Shown here one piece after another: positions 14,146 through 15,957 of a stretch of 15,957 bases of DNA. The notes beneath the pieces are model-generated. The model saw only the letters and a program-made list of their open reading frames with translations, ran no database searches and was not told the DNA's origin. A program made the translations under genes and the position numbers. The DNA lies in assembly GCA_002421965.1 (NCBI GenBank), contig DISN01000018.1:42716-58672 (forward strand), read 5' to 3'. This stretch comes from Candidatus Saccharibacteria bacterium UBA6209 (GTDB lineage Bacteria; Patescibacteriota; Saccharimonadia; Saccharimonadales; Saccharimonadaceae). Every line of letters begins with the position of its first letter. Positions within the stretch are counted from its first letter, which is position 1.

Positions 14146-14186
14146 CAAAGAAAAAAGACGATGTAAAAAATCGTCTTTTTTCTTTG
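14146..14186 (-). terminator. Terminator of tRNA-Arg(GCG)
   Basis: A perfect 17-bp stem (14146-14162 with 14170-14186) and a 7-nt loop; on the minus strand the arm is T-rich. It begins inside the CCA end of tRNA-Arg. It could also stop plus-strand transcripts that pass the tRNA-Ser terminator. Confidence 0.88.
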
Positions 14187-14261
14187 GTACACCCGACAGG
14201 ATTCGAACCTATGGCCTTCGGCTCCGCAAGCCGACGCTCTATCCAGCTGAGCTACGGGTGC
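14185..14261 (-). tRNA. tRNA-Arg(GCG)
   Basis: 77 nt with encoded CCA. The acceptor stem is GCACCCG/CGGGTGT (G-U at the first pair), the D arm GCTC/GAGC contains GGAT with A20, the anticodon stem is TCGGC/GCCGA around loop TTGCGGA (anticodon GCG, plus positions 14225-14227), and the T arm is ATAGG-TTCGAAT-CCTGT with discriminator A. It reads CGC and CGU. Bacteria normally use ACG (inosine) here, so the anticodon is unusual. Confidence 0.93.
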
Positions 14262-14271
14262 ATACAGCCTC

Positions 14272-14299
14272 ATAATACAAAGTATTATTGGCCGTACAA
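14272..14299 (-). promoter_or_regulatory. Promoter of tRNA-Arg(GCG)
   Basis: Minus strand TTGTAC (14299-14294), 16 bp, TATTAT (14277-14272). Transcription would start a few bases before the tRNA 5' end at 14261. Confidence 0.6.
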
Positions 14300-14373
14300 A
14301 AAATATAAGGTGCTTTCTCCGCCAGTAGCGATGAACTATAAAATCATATCATATCAGTAGTGGTTTGGGCAAG

Positions 14374-14910
14374 CTAGAGCTTGATGAGTCGAATGACTTT
14401 TTCTAGCAAATCAAGCTTGACTTCCTGTAGTGGCAGCCTTGCTCCTAGCATGTCAACAATTCTTTCGCCGTCTTCGATATTGAAGTACAGGGTAACACCA
14501 GTAGAGAAGCGTTTGACCGGCAAAACTATAATCGAGGGACTGCCAGGTTCATCAATTACGCCAAAGGCCCGGAATTCGCTGAAATCATACAGCTTATCAG
14601 CAACATAGATACCCTTTGGGCTAATCCCGTAATTAATACTGCGAGGAGGCTTGCCTGTCAAAACGATGACCGCAATGTCTATTACTACCAGTAAAACTGC
14701 AAAGGTAATGCTCTTAAATATAAAGATTGCCAACGCCATCAAGCCGATAGAAATCACACCAAGCATAACATACCAGACAACACCCCTAGAAACCTGTCGG
14801 CCCTCTGTTGCTTGCCATGAAAACGGCTGAGTTAAGTCCAACCCTGATCGAGTGGGCGCACTCTCTAAAGCCTGCTCTTCATTGGTAATGTCAGTCTGAT
14901 TGTCATCCAT
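14374..14910 (-). CDS. Two-helix membrane protein, unknown function
   Basis: 178 residues. The N-terminal 43 residues are acidic and polar, then two close membrane helices (about 44-65 and 68-86) separated by a short turn with one Lys, followed by a soluble C-terminal part of about 90 residues that reads as mostly beta strands (INYGISPKGIYVADKLYDF, SPSIIVLPVKRF, VTLYFNI) ending in a helix. This layout resembles bacterial PH-like or YcxB-like membrane proteins, but that is only a topology likeness and I do not assign a family. The start is supported by an extended -10 (TGcTAAACT) six bases upstream with a weak -35 at 17 bp. The gene stands between tRNA genes and is probably transcribed alone. 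No terminator is obvious after its stop. Confidence 0.85.
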   Translation of the reverse strand: MDDNQTDITNEEQALESAPTRSGLDLTQPFSWQATEGRQVSRGVVWYVMLGVISIGLMALAIFIFKSITFAVLLVVIDIAVIVLTGKPPRSINYGISPKGIYVADKLYDFSEFRAFGVIDEPGSPSIIVLPVKRFSTGVTLYFNIEDGERIVDMLGARLPLQEVKLDLLEKVIRLIKL

Positions 14911-14916
14911 AAGAAT

Positions 14917-14945
14917 AGTTTAGCACGCACCTATTATTCATCCAA
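14917..14945 (-). promoter_or_regulatory. Promoter of the two-helix membrane protein, leaderless
   Basis: Minus strand TTGGAT (14945-14940), 17 bp, extended -10 TGcTAAACT (hexamer 14922-14917), six bases to the ATG at 14910. Confidence 0.65.
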
Positions 14946-14995
14946 ACAAAAACGACCCCATAAGGGTCATCATTGCTTGGCGGAGAGGGCGAGAT
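14943..14995 (-). repeat. 53-bp direct repeat, outer copy: 3' end of tRNA-Ser(UGA) plus terminator
   Basis: Identical to 15117-15169, offset by 174 bp. On the minus strand it holds the last 18 nt of tRNA-Ser(UGA) including CCA (14995-14978) and the GACCC/GGGTC terminator hairpin. No tRNA body precedes it, so it is a 3' remnant or an attachment-site-like duplication. Confidence 0.92.
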
Positions 14996-15073
14996 ATCAC
15001 TACGTTCCTATATTCACTTGTGTTGATTTGCCAGCACATCTACACTTCGTTCATTTCGCCGAACATTGCGGTT

Positions 15074-15091
15074 GTTTTGCGTACGCAAAAC
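15074..15091. repeat. 18-bp perfect palindrome
   Basis: GTTTTGCGTACGCAAAAC reads the same on both strands. It lies between the two 53-bp repeats and directly next to an inverted copy of the tRNA T arm (15092-15107). It could be a protein binding site, a recombination site or a hairpin. Confidence 0.85.
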
Positions 15092-15107
15092 CCGCGAGTT
15101 CAAATCT
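15092..15107 (+). repeat. Inverted T-arm fragment of tRNA-Ser(UGA)
   Basis: CCGCGAGTTCAAATCT on the plus strand matches 15 of 16 bases of the T arm of tRNA-Ser(UGA), whose own copy is on the minus strand (15181-15166). It is a separate, inverted remnant of the tRNA. Confidence 0.7.
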
Positions 15108-15116
15108 ATTTCAGCG

Positions 15117-15169
15117 CAAACAAAAACGACCCCATAAGGGTCATCATTGCTTGGCGGAGAGGGCGAGAT
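15117..15169 (-). repeat. 53-bp direct repeat, inner copy (part of intact tRNA-Ser(UGA) and its terminator)
   Basis: Partner of 14943-14995. It holds the real 3' end of tRNA-Ser(UGA) and the terminator: GACCC/GGGTC stem (15128-15142) followed on the minus strand by a T-rich run. Confidence 0.92.
15128..15142 (-). terminator. Terminator of tRNA-Ser(UGA)
   Basis: A 5-bp GACCC/GGGTC stem with a 5-nt loop, followed on the minus strand by GTTTTTGTTTG. A second identical hairpin lies at 14954-14968. Confidence 0.7.
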
Positions 15170-15239
15170 TCGAACTCGCGGTGAGTTGCCCCACGACGGT
15201 TTTCAAGACCGTTACCTTAAACCACTCGGTCACCTCTCC
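15152..15239 (-). tRNA. tRNA-Ser(UGA)
   Basis: 88 nt with encoded CCA. The acceptor stem is GGAGAGG/CCTCTCC with discriminator G, the D arm contains GAGTGGTTTAAGG, the anticodon stem is ACGGT/ACCGT around loop CTTGAAA (anticodon UGA), a class II variable arm follows, and the T arm is GCGAG-TTCGAAT-CTCGC. It reads UCA and other UCN codons. Fragments of the same gene lie on both sides. Confidence 0.96.
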
Positions 15240-15283
15240 GTACTTTGTGAAATATACATAATTATTCGATTAGCCGAAAACCG

Positions 15284-15360
15284 CACGACGGTTTGGTTCT
15301 CGGTCAAGTCTCGAACGCTTCGCCCAAGACCGTTACCTTAAACCACTCGGTCACCTCTCC
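15284..15360 (-). pseudogene. Broken tRNA-Ser(UGA) copy with a 30-nt insertion in the anticodon loop
   Basis: On the minus strand the first 36 nt (15360-15325) equal the 5' half of the intact tRNA up to CTTG in the anticodon loop. Then come 30 foreign nt (15324-15295) starting GGCGAAGC, then 11 nt (15294-15284, AAACCGTCGTG) that again match the 3' side of the anticodon stem. After that the sequence diverges, forming an AAACCG/CGGTTT hairpin. The variable and T arms are absent. A good -10 (TATAAT) lies upstream. Confidence 0.85.
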
Positions 15361-15374
15361 TAATTACCTCTGTA

Positions 15375-15402
15375 ATTATACACAAAATGACAAGTTATAC
15401 AA
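15375..15402 (-). promoter_or_regulatory. Promoter upstream of the broken tRNA-Ser copy
   Basis: Minus strand TTGTAT (15402-15397), 16 bp, TATAAT (15380-15375). Transcription would start near 15368, just before the broken tRNA copy, and could run on into the intact tRNA-Ser(UGA). Confidence 0.6.
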
Positions 15403-15404
15403 GG

Positions 15405-15815
15405 CTAAACGTCAGTAACGCTGTCTGTACCAACCACTGCGCTAATGACAAACTTGACGATCGCATAGGCGAAGATCGAGATGATTAAGCCGACGATTGC
15501 GTACAAAATAGTATTTTTGGCAGCGGTCACAGACTCTTTCTGACCACCAGAGATAACATAGCGAAAGCCACCATAAATTAGCATAATCACGCTAATGACG
15601 CCCACAGCGTAGAGCATTAGGTTGATCACACGACGGATAATCGAGTCATCGCCAAAGGCCAAATTATCAGGTACGCCGTCACCACGAGCAGAATTTATAC
15701 CACCTACGGCGCCCCCGGCACCAACCTGAGCCATAGCATCGCTACCAAAAATAGCCGAACCCAAAAGCACTAATGAAGTTATTGTAACTATCCAAAAAAT
15801 TGTTTTCTTTACCAT
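15405..15815 (-). CDS. VirB2/TrbC-like pilin-type membrane protein
   Basis: 136 residues. An N-terminal signal peptide (MVKK, then a hydrophobic core to about residue 23, with a likely cleavage after AMA, residues 27-29) is followed by a Gly/Ala-rich linker (30-55) and two membrane helices (about 62-82 and 102-127) joined by the loop YGGFRYVISGGQKESVTAAKN. This layout and the YGGxxY-SGG loop are typical of the small VirB2/TrbC-like proteins common in Patescibacteria. VirB2 is the pilus subunit of type IV secretion systems; whether this protein forms a pilus is inference, since no other secretion gene is in the window. The promoter is perfect consensus and ends six bases before the ATG, so high expression from a leaderless mRNA is likely. 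Confidence 0.82.
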   Translation of the reverse strand: MVKKTIFWIVTITSLVLLGSAIFGSDAMAQVGAGGAVGGINSARGDGVPDNLAFGDDSIIRRVINLMLYAVGVISVIMLIYGGFRYVISGGQKESVTAAKNTILYAIVGLIISIFAYAIVKFVISAVVGTDSVTDV

Positions 15816-15821
15816 ACTTTT

Positions 15822-15850
15822 ATTATACCTTATTATTAAATCAATGTCAA
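15822..15850 (-). promoter_or_regulatory. Perfect consensus promoter of the pilin-like gene, leaderless
   Basis: Minus strand TTGACA (15850-15845), exactly 17 bp, TATAAT (15827-15822), then six bases to the ATG at 15815. All twelve consensus bases match. Confidence 0.92.
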
Positions 15851-15928
15851 TCAGTGGTCAATCTGGTAAAGTTCTACCATCGCCACTAATTTTATGATAC
15901 ACTAGTTAGGACAAAATTTTTGTATTTT

Positions 15929-15957
15929 GGAAGATTACCCAAGTGGCTGCTGCGTGA
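15929..15957 (+). tRNA. 5' end of a class II tRNA (Ser or Leu type) or a 5' tRNA fragment, cut by the window end
   Basis: GGAAGATTACCCAAGTGGCTG looks like the start of a tRNA-Ser or tRNA-Leu (acceptor GGAAGAT, TA, D-stem CCC, D-loop AAGTGGCTG). The expected GGG closing the D-stem is not seen in the next eight bases (CTGCGTGA), so it may be another broken copy. A possible -10 is TGaTACACT (hexamer 15898-15903). Confidence 0.45.

Noticed and set aside
13849..14148. Minus-strand frame of 99 codons containing ERDSNPRRLTPYRFSRAA
   Set aside because: It is the antisense of tRNA-Ser(CGA) and its flanks; this peptide pattern is a well-known false ORF across tRNA-Ser genes.
14313..14324. CTTTCTCCGCCA as a remnant of a tRNA-Ser 3' end on the plus strand
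   Set aside because: The match is only about 11 bases and nothing tRNA-like precedes it; too weak to claim.
14977..15261. Plus-strand frame of 94 codons containing RARFELAVSCPTTVFKTVTLNHS
   Set aside because: It runs antisense through tRNA-Ser(UGA) and reads as the familiar false tRNA-Ser ORF.
15147..15341. Plus-strand frame of 64 codons
   Set aside because: It overlaps the same tRNA and the broken copy in another frame; no promoter or start signal supports it.
15853..15887. Nested inverted repeat AGTGG/CCACT with TGGTA/TACCA as a terminator or operator
   Set aside because: The stem is short and interrupted, has no T run, and has no clear relation to either neighbouring gene.

Overview
The window looks like a piece of a small, very compact bacterial chromosome of the Patescibacteria (CPR), most likely Candidatus Saccharibacteria (TM7). 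I base this on the GroEL sequence, Mur ligases without the usual N-terminal domain, a VirB2/TrbC-like small pilin, almost no intergenic space and very short or absent 5' leaders. TGA ends at least one likely gene (4722-4949), and TAA and TAG are also used as stops, so nothing suggests the UGA=Gly code. The lineage is inferred from protein features, not from a search.

Layout. 5-2429: a small helical protein of unknown role, then a 674-residue protein joining a possible DUF218/YdcF-like middle region to a VanX-type D-Ala-D-Ala dipeptidase. 2518-4674: groEL and groES on the minus strand, ending at a two-way terminator and controlled by a perfect CIRCE (HrcA) operator. 4722-5250: two small genes of unknown function. 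5247-10559: a cell-wall and nucleotide block of murF (-), thymidine kinase (+), murE (-), tsaD (+) and a FemAB-type aminoacyltransferase (+), in divergent and convergent pairs with overlapping ends. 10565-13226: valS with the longest leader in the window, carrying two identical palindromes. 13229-13573: a small, probably exported or membrane-anchored protein.

13610-15404 is different: intact tRNA-Ser(CGA), tRNA-Arg(GCG) and tRNA-Ser(UGA), with partial copies of the two tRNA-Ser genes, direct repeats, hairpins and an 18-bp palindrome around them. It also holds a small two-helix membrane protein. The window ends with a VirB2/TrbC-like pilin gene (-) and the first bases of another tRNA or tRNA fragment (+).

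Two signals stand out. First, nine gene starts lie only 6-8 nt after a recognisable -10 hexamer, so leaderless mRNA appears to be the default; murF and tdk even share one palindromic -10 element. Second, both tRNA-Ser loci carry partial duplicates broken in the D-loop or the anticodon loop, and three of those breaks are followed by GCGAAG-containing sequence. This looks like repeated recombination or insertion at tRNA-Ser genes. MurE, MurF, the FemAB-like enzyme and the VanX-like peptidase together point to an active peptidoglycan stem-peptide pathway.
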